A DNA stretch of 13,030 nucleotides from Prevotella sp. UBA5387 (GTDB taxonomy: Bacteria > Bacteroidota > Bacteroidia > Bacteroidales > Bacteroidaceae), in NCBI GenBank assembly GCA_002407775.1, contig DHOP01000041.1, positions 33,649 to 46,678 of the forward strand. Direction: 5' to 3'. The notes beneath the pieces are model-generated. The model saw only the letters and a list, made by a program, of their open reading frames with translations, was not told where the DNA came from and did no database searches. Below, in pieces: positions 1 to 6,906 of this stretch (positions are counted from its first letter, which is position 1; every line of letters starts with the position of its first letter). The position numbers and the translations under genes are program-made.

Positions 1-1635
1 GGCCTGATGCAGACCGTCACTCCAACGGCGTCCTTCCATGATACGGCCGGTTTGCTCGTCTACAATCTTCACCTCTCCATCCATGACGACATACTCATCG
101 TCCTTGTTGAACATAGTGTAGGCTTTAAGCAATTGCTGCAATGTATGTACACGGTCACTCTGTACGGCATACTTATTGAGCATATCGTCTTTTGTATCTA
201 GACGTTCTTGGTCGCTGAGTGATGTTTCATTCTCCAATGCAGAGAGCTGTGAGGCAATGTCAGGGAGTACAAAAAGGTCCTTGTCCTTCACTTGTCTAGA
301 CAACCATTCAGTGCCCTTGTCGGTCAAATCAGCGCTGTTGAGCTTCTCGTCAACAACGAAGTAGAGAGGTTCTACAGCCTTAGGCATCAAACGGTTGTTG
401 TTCTCCATATAGATGGTCTCGGTTTTCTGCATACCCGACTTGATACCATCCTCGGAAAGATACTTGATCAAGGCCTTGTTCTTAGGCAACGCCTTGAACG
501 AGCGATAGAGACTGAGGAAACCGTCATCAAGTAAGTTCTGGTCATTCTTCTCACGACCGTCGTTGATCTTTTGACGTGCATCGGCCAACAACTCTGTGGC
601 TTGCTTACGCTGCACTTCATAGAGACGCTCTACTAATGGTTGGAATTCCTCATACATTTGGTCGTCACCTTTTGGGATAGGACCAGAGATGATAAGTGGC
701 GTACGAGCATCATCGATAAGCACAGAGTCGACCTCATCGACGATGGCATAGTTATGGCGACGCTGTACGAGGTCATCTGGAGCCAGAGCCATGTTATCAC
801 GGAGGTAGTCGAAGCCGAACTCGTTGTTGGTACCAAAAGTAATATCGGCCTGATAAGCCTTGCGGCGAGCCTCAGAGTTAGGCTGGTGCTTGTCGATACA
901 ATCAACTGAAAGACCATGGAACTCATAAATAGGTCCCATCCACTCGGAGTCACGCTTGGCCAAGTAGTCGTTGACGGTCACCATGTGAACACCATTGCCT
1001 GTGAGGGCATTGAGGAACACTGGGAAGGTTGCCACAAGTGTCTTACCTTCACCAGTAGCCATCTCGGCAATTTTGCCTTGGTGCAAAGTGATACCACCGA
1101 AGATCTGAACATCGTAATGAACCATGTCCCATTTGATCTTGTTACCACCTGCGGTCCACTCGTTATGGTAAATGGCCTTATCACCATCTATAGTAACGAA
1201 GTCATTGGCAGGGTTGGCAGCCAATTCCCTATCGAAGTCGGAAGCTGTTACTATGGTCTCTGCATTCTCTTTGAAACGGCGTGCCGTGTCCTTCACAATG
1301 CTGTAAGCCACGGGCATGACATCATTGAGTGCCTTCTCAAGAGCTTCAAGCATATCCTTGTCCTGCTTGTCGATCTCGATGAAAATAGGCTCGCGCTCAT
1401 CGATGGGAGTCTCTTCCACCTGCGCCTTCAGCTCTTCAATCTTATCTTGGAATGGCTTGGCGGCAGCCTGAACGTAGGTCTTTATCTCTTGGGTCTTAGC
1501 ACGAAGCTCGTCGTTGCTCAGCTTTTCTATATCTGGATAGGCCTCTTTTACGGTCTCCACCAGTGGCTGAATCAACTTCATATCACGGCTCGACTTGTTG
1601 CCAAACAATGATGTTAGAAAACTGTTGATATTCAT
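1..1635 (-). CDS. secA: Protein translocase ATPase SecA, N-terminal 545 residues (gene continues past the left edge)
   Basis: SecA is the cytoplasmic motor ATPase that pushes unfolded preproteins through SecYEG. The minus-strand frame is open from an ATG at 1635 (MNINSFLTSLFGNKSSRD) to base 1 with no stop. Visible landmarks are the Walker A motif MATGEGKT (about residues 192-199), NDYLAKRDSEWMG just after it, the SecA signature TNNEFGFDYLRDNM (about 268-281), the Walker B/DEAD-like DEVDS (300-304), LIDDARTPLIISG, and near the edge DEQTGRIMEGRRWSDGLHQA, which ends the preprotein-binding region. SecA in this phylum is usually about 1,100 residues, so roughly half is present. The start fits the usual short N-terminal helix. 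A promoter-like element lies 38 bases upstream. The leader before the ATG is A-rich and has no Shine-Dalgarno sequence, as is common in Bacteroidetes. Identification is essentially certain. Confidence 0.98.
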   Translation of the reverse strand, partial: MNINSFLTSLFGNKSSRDMKLIQPLVETVKEAYPDIEKLSNDELRAKTQEIKTYVQAAAKPFQDKIEELKAQVEETPIDEREPIFIEIDKQDKDMLEALEKALNDVMPVAYSIVKDTARRFKENAETIVTASDFDRELAANPANDFVTIDGDKAIYHNEWTAGGNKIKWDMVHYDVQIFGGITLHQGKIAEMATGEGKTLVATFPVFLNALTGNGVHMVTVNDYLAKRDSEWMGPIYEFHGLSVDCIDKHQPNSEARRKAYQADITFGTNNEFGFDYLRDNMALAPDDLVQRRHNYAIVDEVDSVLIDDARTPLIISGPIPKGDDQMYEEFQPLVERLYEVQRKQATELLADARQKINDGREKNDQNLLDDGFLSLYRSFKALPKNKALIKYLSEDGIKSGMQKTETIYMENNNRLMPKAVEPLYFVVDEKLNSADLTDKGTEWLSRQVKDKDLFVLPDIASQLSALENETSLSDQERLDTKDDMLNKYAVQSDRVHTLQQLLKAYTMFNKDDEYVVMDGEVKIVDEQTGRIMEGRRWSDGLHQA

Positions 1636-1672
1636 ATATTGTTATTTATTTGTTTCTGTTTCAATGCCTTTG

Positions 1673-1680
1673 CAAAATTA
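1673..1680 (-). promoter_or_regulatory. Proximal secA promoter, -7 element TAATTTTG
   Basis: Read on the minus strand this is TAATTTTGCA, a full match to the Bacteroidetes -7 consensus TAnnTTTG. It predicts a transcript starting near 1668 with a leader of about 30-35 bases before the secA ATG. No good -33 TTG is seen at the expected distance. A 5-bp inverted repeat (1680-1695) borders it. Confidence 0.55.
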
Positions 1681-1965
1681 CGAAGAAATATTCGTAAAGC
1701 ATTCGGAATTGTTAATTAATTGAATCTAACGCTATTTATGTATTAAGAGAATTTGTTATGAATCTGAGAGCAATAGTCTCGTATCTATTTTGGTGTTATA
1801 AGGTCATCGGAATTGTCATCATGTAAGGTATAATCCAACAAACTTTCCTCTTTCATCGACCACTTTCTAAGGACTAAAGTAACATCCACTATTTTTCTCT
1901 TGAAATTCTGCCAAACCCACTTTTATCCAAATATTTTCTTTTATTTATCGACGGTACTATCCCTT

Positions 1966-1995
1966 CAAATTTACCGACTTCATACGCTATATCAA
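1966..1995 (-). promoter_or_regulatory. Distal leftward promoter, TTG-N19-TAAATTTG
   Basis: On the minus strand TTG (1995-1993) is followed after exactly 19 bases by TAAATTTG (1973-1966). This fits both the -33 and -7 consensus of Bacteroidetes sigma-ABfr promoters at their standard spacing. The predicted start is near 1962. Transcription would run about 325 bases to the secA ATG with no obvious terminator, so it may be a second secA promoter with a long leader, or drive a small RNA. Confidence 0.45.
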
Positions 1996-2036
1996 GCATT
2001 GTCATCTAGTGGCTTTTCGATTGATGCCTTATGAAA

Positions 2037-2154
2037 GTGATATTTGCTTGTTATCACGTTGCCATTGGGTTTTAACCCAAGCACCAGAAGATAGTTACCG
2101 AGAGTCCTTTTGGACTCAAAACATAAAAGTAATGGAAGTTGTGGGCTTACGCCC
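2037..2154. repeat. Cluster of four short hairpins
   Basis: Four inverted repeats lie within 118 bp: GTGATA/TATCAC (2037-2042 with 2052-2057, 9-base loop), TTGGGT/ACCCAA (2065-2070 with 2075-2080, 4-base loop), GAGTCC/GGACTC (2102-2107 with 2112-2117, loop TTTT), and GGGC/GCCC (2143-2146 with 2151-2154, 4-base loop). Read on the minus strand the last loop is GTAA, a GNRA tetraloop, which suggests a minus-strand RNA in the 3' region of the phosphatase-like gene. None is followed by a T-run, so they do not look like ordinary terminators. Function unknown. Confidence 0.5.
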
Positions 2155-2176
2155 TTGGTCTTAACGTCTTGCTATG

Positions 2177-3562
2177 TCAGAACAAAGGGCTGGTATTGCA
2201 GGCGTTGGGTGCTCGAATACGTATAGCTTTAGCTATCGTCGGAGCAATACAATCGACGGTAACAGGTTTGTTAATGCGCTGAGGCTTGATGTCGGATCCC
2301 CAGAAAATGATAGGAAACGGCATCACGCTGGCGCGGCTAGTATATGTTTGTCCTGTCTCCTCATTGAGCAGTTTCCAACCTGGCGCAACCTCAATGGTAA
2401 TGTCTCCACTGCACCCTGTATTGTAGCCATTGCGTACAAGGAGTATATCGTTATTGCCGTCCAACAGTCGGTCACTCGTGTAGACGTCTGCTACGCCGGC
2501 ATTTTGCACCAAAAATTCGCGACTACGGCTGAGAATTTCGCTCAAGGCCACACGCTTCTGCTCCACCAACTTTTGGTTCAGATACATCTGATTGCCATAG
2601 ACCTGCTCGACATAACGGCCCTGGCCATAGATTGCTCCGAGATAGATGTTGAGTAGATTGGCTGTTCTATTGATGTAAAATGTGCCTGTTGGAATGCGGT
2701 ATCGGGACAGATCTCCCTGCTCCTCATCTGTGTAGCCAGTAGAAGTGAGCACAAACAACACCTGATCGAGATTTACCTGAAGCTCTATCCCACTGATAAG
2801 CCGCTCCAAGGAATTGTCCAACTGCATATAGACACTCTCCATCTCATTCTGCCAATGTGTCAATGACTCGCCATCACGCTTGATGGCGGACAACGACACA
2901 CTAAGCAAATCGGGAACATCATCCCGTCCCATTCTTGCAGAAGAGACGGCTTGAAGCGATGCGGTCACCACGTCATCATTTGGATTTGACGATGATGCCT
3001 TATTGTTTAGCGTCTTAAGCCACTGTGGCATAGTGCCGTAATAGGATGATCCGCGCCACCCATAGTGGTGGTCGAACCAGAACGCACCATCGGCGGCATG
3101 ACCTATCGACATAATGGCCGACTCGGTATCAGCAGCGAACGAATAGACAATGGCTTTCCCTTCGGTGCTCATCTTGAGCTCGTCGCCAACCGTTGAAGTC
3201 TTCAGTCGTGCGGCTGAATTGCCGTATTTTTCATCGCTGACACAAAAAACAGGCTGCAACGTCTCACGATCAAGCCATCGCGAGGCAATAATCCCATTAT
3301 AATAAGGTGTTGCTCCAGTGGATATCGTTGCTTGCGCTGACGACTTGTCAACGGGCATAAAAGGATATCCGGCATCTTCATAGATAATTCCATCACGCAA
3401 AATGCGACGGAAGCCACCCGATGTGTAGAGTGGGTTGAATGCCTCTACATAGTCAGAGCGTAATTGGTCTATAGTGATATTGACAACCAATCTGGGTGCA
3501 AGCTCAAAGGCTTGCATCTCTGCCGATGTAAGGGCTGCCAATATGAAGGCCAAATATCTCAT
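2177..3562 (-). CDS. Exported alkaline-phosphatase-superfamily protein, probably catalytically inactive
   Basis: The 461-residue protein has a short signal peptide (about 1-18) and the fold signs of PafA/NPP-type phosphatases: LVVNITIDQLRSDYV (D32 in the first metal-ligand position), ATISTGATPYYNGIIASRW, DLLSVSLSA, VYMQLDNSLERLI, and a C-terminal PIIFWGSDIKP...DCIAPTIAKAIRI. PafA-type enzymes are usually 520-550 residues. Aligned by eye against PafA from memory, the nucleophile threonine position is K73 (VDKSSAQ), the Asp/His zinc ligands of STDYVGH become K228 and E232, the TADHG Asp/His pair becomes T275-G276, and the last His becomes P415. Only D32 remains. I infer a pseudoenzyme with a binding or structural role in the envelope. 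The frame is intact and full length, so it does not look like a decaying gene. Its ATG overlaps the upstream stop as ATGA (3559-3562), implying coupled translation. Confidence 0.85.
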   Translation of the reverse strand: MRYLAFILAALTSAEMQAFELAPRLVVNITIDQLRSDYVEAFNPLYTSGGFRRILRDGIIYEDAGYPFMPVDKSSAQATISTGATPYYNGIIASRWLDRETLQPVFCVSDEKYGNSAARLKTSTVGDELKMSTEGKAIVYSFAADTESAIMSIGHAADGAFWFDHHYGWRGSSYYGTMPQWLKTLNNKASSSNPNDDVVTASLQAVSSARMGRDDVPDLLSVSLSAIKRDGESLTHWQNEMESVYMQLDNSLERLISGIELQVNLDQVLFVLTSTGYTDEEQGDLSRYRIPTGTFYINRTANLLNIYLGAIYGQGRYVEQVYGNQMYLNQKLVEQKRVALSEILSRSREFLVQNAGVADVYTSDRLLDGNNDILLVRNGYNTGCSGDITIEVAPGWKLLNEETGQTYTSRASVMPFPIIFWGSDIKPQRINKPVTVDCIAPTIAKAIRIRAPNACNTSPLF

Positions 3563-4803
3563 GCTTTTGTCGTTGCTTTTTGAGCGATATGTCTATTAAT
3601 CCCAATTCTTAAAAGCAAAGAGAGTGCCAAAAAATAGATTCCCTCTGCATAATCTTGGAAAAATCCCCCAATAACAAACAGAATAATGCACACCAACAGC
3701 ACATTCCAGTACCGATGGTATTGAGCGCTTAACTCTTTCTTTACCACACCATATACAAAGAAAAGGGACAATGGATTAAGCAATAGAATCTGGAAGTTCA
3801 GGCTCACCGTGGGATGTTGGGAAAATATCATTGTAAAGAGCACCAGACCCGCCAGACCATCCAATGTGAGTAAAACTACATCTACTAGCCAAAGTGTCCG
3901 TTTCCGGCGAAGCTCAAAGAGCGAAATCAAAAAGACAACAAGGAATGCCAATCCAAAAAACGTTCGTGGCGTAACAACATCCCAGATTGAGGATTGTTGT
4001 GGCACGTTAGCGGACTCAATTTTGAGAATTGTAGATGTGGAGTCGACCAAAGCGCGTCGTCGTCCAGCCGGGTCAACTACCTGAGCCGAAGCAAACGCAG
4101 CCCGCAAAGTATCAGGCAGAAATTGTTGTTGTGCATTGTCGGTTGCTCCGTCAGCCTTCACCCCGAGGAGTAAATCGCAACCAAATTGTCCCCAACGATG
4201 CTCGCCGCTCCATTGGTGGGTCATTTCACGCCATGAAGTTTTGACCTCAGGATGAGGGGCATACTCCACTTTGCCATTGATATGACTTACCAAGATATCG
4301 CGTGCTCGAGTGGTGCAGTTGTCATAGAAGAAATTATACCGGTAGACCCTATTGACAGGACTATAGTTTTCATCGATGGCTTGCATGATGACAGCCTTTT
4401 CCTCGCTTGTGAGATCGAGCCGTTGTTGCACCACGGATCGTCCTTCCTCAGCATATTCCACAAGGAACATGGGGAAGTTGGCCATACCCATCTGATAGTC
4501 ACAAAGACCAAAGACGAAGCGTAATATGAAATTCTTCTGATTGTAATCAAAGAGACCGTAATTGACGGCAATGTCCAGATTGTGAACTGGATCATATATG
4601 CGGATAGCCGAATGGCCGTAATAACTCCATATCTGTTGTCCGGGAGAGCAAGTCAACAGACTAATCTCGACACTGTCGAGCTGTCGCTTTGCACTGTCGG
4701 GCAAAGAGGTCTCTTGGTAATTATTTTGTGCACAGACAGGTGCTGTCAACAAAATTAAGACAACGAACCCTATTATCCTCAAAAATCTATCGAAACGTTT
4801 CAC
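3559..4803 (-). CDS. DUF4105 (Lnb N-terminal-like) periplasmic protein with five C-terminal membrane helices
   Basis: The protein has a signal peptide, a periplasmic DUF4105 domain and a membrane tail. Residue numbers here count from the furthest upstream ATG, at 4860. The domain shows LLTCSPGQQIWSYYGHSAIRIYD (C71, H83) and YNFFYDNCTTRARDIL (C182), the conserved Cys/His/NCTT pattern of this family. Its biochemical role is unproven, though the pattern resembles a cysteine-hydrolase site. Five hydrophobic segments follow at about 299-316, 323-345, 353-374, 383-402 and 405-421. I place the start at GTG 4803 (residue 20): it gives a normal signal peptide (VKRFDRFLRIIGFVVLILL, cleavage near VCA-Q), and a strong promoter element ends five bases upstream, making the mRNA nearly leaderless. 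ATGs at 4842 and 4860 are alternatives, giving an unusually long N-region. It is translationally coupled to the phosphatase-like gene. Confidence 0.85.
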   Translation of the reverse strand: MKRFDRFLRIIGFVVLILLTAPVCAQNNYQETSLPDSAKRQLDSVEISLLTCSPGQQIWSYYGHSAIRIYDPVHNLDIAVNYGLFDYNQKNFILRFVFGLCDYQMGMANFPMFLVEYAEEGRSVVQQRLDLTSEEKAVIMQAIDENYSPVNRVYRYNFFYDNCTTRARDILVSHINGKVEYAPHPEVKTSWREMTHQWSGEHRWGQFGCDLLLGVKADGATDNAQQQFLPDTLRAAFASAQVVDPAGRRRALVDSTSTILKIESANVPQQSSIWDVVTPRTFFGLAFLVVFLISLFELRRKRTLWLVDVVLLTLDGLAGLVLFTMIFSQHPTVSLNFQILLLNPLSLFFVYGVVKKELSAQYHRYWNVLLVCIILFVIGGFFQDYAEGIYFLALSLLLRIGINRHIAQKATTKA

Positions 4804-4807
4804 GATG

Positions 4808-4815
4808 CAAAAATA
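4808..4815 (-). promoter_or_regulatory. Leftward -7 element TATTTTTG for the DUF4105 operon
   Basis: On the minus strand this reads TATTTTTGCATC, a full TAnnTTTG match. The predicted start falls at about 4801-4804, on the GTG at 4803. That supports a near-leaderless GTG start, or else the element is coincidental and the gene starts further upstream; a weaker TTATTTTG lies at 4896-4903. Confidence 0.5.
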
Positions 4816-4860
4816 ACTTATTATTTCGAGTTGCCGTGCCATTGTTTCGTTTTTTTTCAA

Positions 4861-4868
4861 TACTTTTG
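4861..4868 (+). promoter_or_regulatory. Rightward -7 element TACTTTTG for the envelope operon
   Basis: TACTTTTGCA is a full match to the Bacteroidetes -7 consensus. It predicts a transcript start near 4872 and a leader of about 50 bases before the ATG at 4922. A TTG at 4842-4844 is the nearest -33 candidate, at a short spacing of 16. It lies back to back with the leftward element at 4808-4815. Confidence 0.55.
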
Positions 4869-4921
4869 CAGTTGTCTTGATTTATAAGACCATAACAAAA
4901 TAATAACGAAACATTCTTAAA

Positions 4922-6232
4922 ATGTATAGATCCCTCGCGACGGCATTACTGCTGTCCGCCGCCACTTACGGGGCAATGGCTCAGAGTGGCACCAATTCAC
5001 CCTATAGTCAGTTCGGTTTAGGCGTACTTGCTGACCAATCTTCGAGCATGAATCGAGGCATGAACGGAGTGGCATTGGGTTTTCACGAGGGCAATCAGAT
5101 CAATTATCTGAACCCTGCCTCCTATGCATCAATAGACAGTTTGTCATTTATTTTCGATGCAGGAATTGCTGGACAGATCACCAATTATAAGGAAGGCAAT
5201 AACAAGCTCAACGCCAACAATGCCAACTTCGAGTATATCGTGAGTGGCTTTCGCGCCTTCAAGCACTTCGGTGTGAGTTTCGGACTGCTACCTTACACCA
5301 ACATCAACTATTCTTACTATACCACTCATAAGATAAACGATGCCAATAATACAGTTGGCACGAGCACTTACTCCGGGTCGGGTGGTCTTCGCCAGGCATT
5401 CGTCGGTATGGGATGGGAACCAGTGCGTGGTTTAGCCATCGGTGTTAACGGCAGTTACCTTTATGGTTCTTACAACCGATCATTAGTGAGCAGTTACAGC
5501 AATGCCTACGCCAACACCCTCACCAAGCAATATTCTGCCGAGGTTCGCAACTACAAAGTGGACTTTGGAGCACAATATACGGCTCAATTGAACAAGAAGG
5601 ATGCCATGACCCTCGGTGTGACCTATGGTCTAGGTCACAAGATTGGAGGCAAACCACAACTGGATATCATTTCGACCAATTCACAAACAAGCGTTTCTGA
5701 CACAGCAACGTATGCTGGCACAGCTGGGAACAAGCTTGAACTGGAGATACCTACAACCTTTGGTGTTGGCCTAATGTATAACCATAACAACCAGCTTAAG
5801 TTGGGTGTCGACTATAATCTGCAGAAGTGGGCCAAGGTGTCAAGTCCTAACTTTAGTGCTACTGCTGGCAATACCGTGTCTTATGAGATGGGCACAGGTT
5901 TCTACAAGAACCGTCAACAATTGAGTGTTGGTGCCGACTTCTGCCCTCAGCAGATGAGCCGTAGCTTTGGTAAACGATTGCATTATCGTGCCGGTGTGAG
6001 CTATGCTTCACCATATTATTATATAAACGGACAGGACGGACCACGTGAATTGAGCGCTAGCCTTGGCATCGGCCTCCCAATTGTAAACAGTTACAACAAC
6101 CGTTCAGTGCTTAACATTTCGGCACAATGGGTGCAGCGGTCAGCCACAGACTTTATCACGGAGAACTCATTTCGCATAAACATCGGCTTGACTTTCAACG
6201 AGCGTTGGTTTGCGAAGTGGAAAGTAGAGTAA
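4922..6232 (+). CDS. Outer-membrane beta-barrel protein, FadL/OmpP1/PorV-like
   Basis: The 436-residue exported protein has a clear signal peptide (MYRSLATALLLSAATYGAMA, cleavage before Q21). The mature part is rich in alternating amphipathic strands ending in Tyr/Phe, for example FKHFGVSFGLLPYTNINYSYY, LAIGVNGSYLYGSYNRSL and LGVDYNLQKWAKV, and it ends with a strand pattern RINIGLTFNERWFAKWKVE. The early NSPYSQFGLGVL and NYLNPASYASID segments resemble Bacteroidetes OmpP1/FadL-type barrels. Substrate and partners cannot be told from sequence; the family includes hydrophobic-compound channels and the type IX shuttle protein PorV. It is the first gene of the plus-strand run, with lptC 12 bases downstream, so a role in envelope assembly is a reasonable inference. 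The barrel call is firm, the subfamily less so. Confidence 0.85.
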   Translation: MYRSLATALLLSAATYGAMAQSGTNSPYSQFGLGVLADQSSSMNRGMNGVALGFHEGNQINYLNPASYASIDSLSFIFDAGIAGQITNYKEGNNKLNANNANFEYIVSGFRAFKHFGVSFGLLPYTNINYSYYTTHKINDANNTVGTSTYSGSGGLRQAFVGMGWEPVRGLAIGVNGSYLYGSYNRSLVSSYSNAYANTLTKQYSAEVRNYKVDFGAQYTAQLNKKDAMTLGVTYGLGHKIGGKPQLDIISTNSQTSVSDTATYAGTAGNKLELEIPTTFGVGLMYNHNNQLKLGVDYNLQKWAKVSSPNFSATAGNTVSYEMGTGFYKNRQQLSVGADFCPQQMSRSFGKRLHYRAGVSYASPYYYINGQDGPRELSASLGIGLPIVNSYNNRSVLNISAQWVQRSATDFITENSFRINIGLTFNERWFAKWKVE

Positions 6233-6244
6233 TCGATACTGCTC

Positions 6245-6901
6245 TTGAGACACTTATTCGTTTATATCTCGGGTCTTCTCCTCATAGCTGTCATCGCCTC
6301 GTGTGAGAAGCAGGTAGAACACACAGCACCACCCATCTACGGTCGCGACTCTGTGGCCGTGATGACAAGCTGGGGTGTAAACACGCTCATCTCCGACTCC
6401 GGAGTCATCAAATATCGCATCGTGGCTGAGCGATGGGAGGTCAACGAGAACAAGAGACCTCCTCGGTGGACCTTTGACAAGGGCATCTTCCTCACTCAGT
6501 TTGACGAGAAATTTCATATTCAAGCCTACATACAGGCTGACACTGCCTTCTATTACAGCCAGATGCAACTATGGGAACTGCGCTCGCGAGTACGTATTCT
6601 CACCAAGGACGGCGTAAGGTTTAGTAGCGAACAGCTGTTTTGGGACGAGACCAAACATGAACTCTATTCCTACGTGCACTCCAATCTTATCACCCCAGAG
6701 CGCACAATACAAGGCAGCTACTTCCGTTCAGACGAGCGCATGACGAAGTACTTCGTCTCCAATTCCAAGGGATCCTTCGAACAAAGTGACCTCGACGGTT
6801 CTTCTCAAACTACCGATTCGGCCCGTCTGATGCAAGACAGCATACAGAAAAGTCAGCGTAAACAGACTTTGCCAATGCGCAATAGTATTATCAATCCATA
6901 G
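6245..6901 (+). CDS. lptC: LPS export protein LptC, lipoprotein form
   Basis: LptC links the inner-membrane LptBFG ABC transporter to the periplasmic LptA bridge in LPS transport. The 218-residue product has a lipoprotein signal (RHLFVYISGLLLIAVIASC, lipobox IASC with Cys20) followed by the LptC/YrbK-type beta-jellyroll: DSVAVMTSWGVNTLISDSGVIKYRIVAERWEV, then ...GIFLTQFDEKFHIQAYIQADTAFYYSQMQLWELRSRVRI, GVRFSSEQLFWDETKHELYSYVHSNLITPERTIQGSYFRSDERM. The start is TTG at 6245; the next internal Met (residue 40) would remove the lipobox, so TTG is strongly favoured. The last 30 residues are polar and probably disordered. It lies 12 bases after the barrel gene and 5 bases before the CorC-like gene, in one operon. 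The signal differs from the single membrane anchor of E. coli LptC. Confidence 0.9.
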   Translation: MRHLFVYISGLLLIAVIASCEKQVEHTAPPIYGRDSVAVMTSWGVNTLISDSGVIKYRIVAERWEVNENKRPPRWTFDKGIFLTQFDEKFHIQAYIQADTAFYYSQMQLWELRSRVRILTKDGVRFSSEQLFWDETKHELYSYVHSNLITPERTIQGSYFRSDERMTKYFVSNSKGSFEQSDLDGSSQTTDSARLMQDSIQKSQRKQTLPMRNSIINP

Positions 6902-6906
6902 TAACT

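Larger units (their letters stand above)
1636..2176. other. 541-bp region between secA and the phosphatase-like gene, without a recognisable gene
   Basis: No convincing protein gene was found on either strand. The region is AT-rich near secA. It holds the proximal secA promoter, a distal minus-strand promoter (1966-1995) and a hairpin cluster (2037-2154). Two minus-strand frames are open without a recognised start or homologue: 59 codons at 1992-2171, which covers the hairpins, and 45 codons at 1785-1922, which contains an ATG giving a 23-residue acidic peptide. They may be chance, the remains of an element, or part of a structured RNA. No terminator with a U-run was seen on the minus strand between the distal promoter and secA. 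Confidence 0.5.

Noticed and set aside
916..1611. A 231-codon plus-strand open frame opposite secA
   Set aside because: The minus strand carries unmistakable SecA motifs throughout, so this frame is a by-product of the secA codons.
2102..2117. The GAGTCC/GGACTC hairpin as the terminator of the phosphatase-like gene
   Set aside because: No U-run follows it on the minus strand, and neighbouring stems share that lack.
2037..2154. The hairpin cluster as a CRISPR array
   Set aside because: The stems differ in sequence, there is no constant repeat with spacers, and no cas gene is nearby.
2174..2656. A 160-codon plus-strand frame opposite the phosphatase-like gene
   Set aside because: It overlaps the conserved C-terminal part of the minus-strand protein and shows no recognisable family or promoter.
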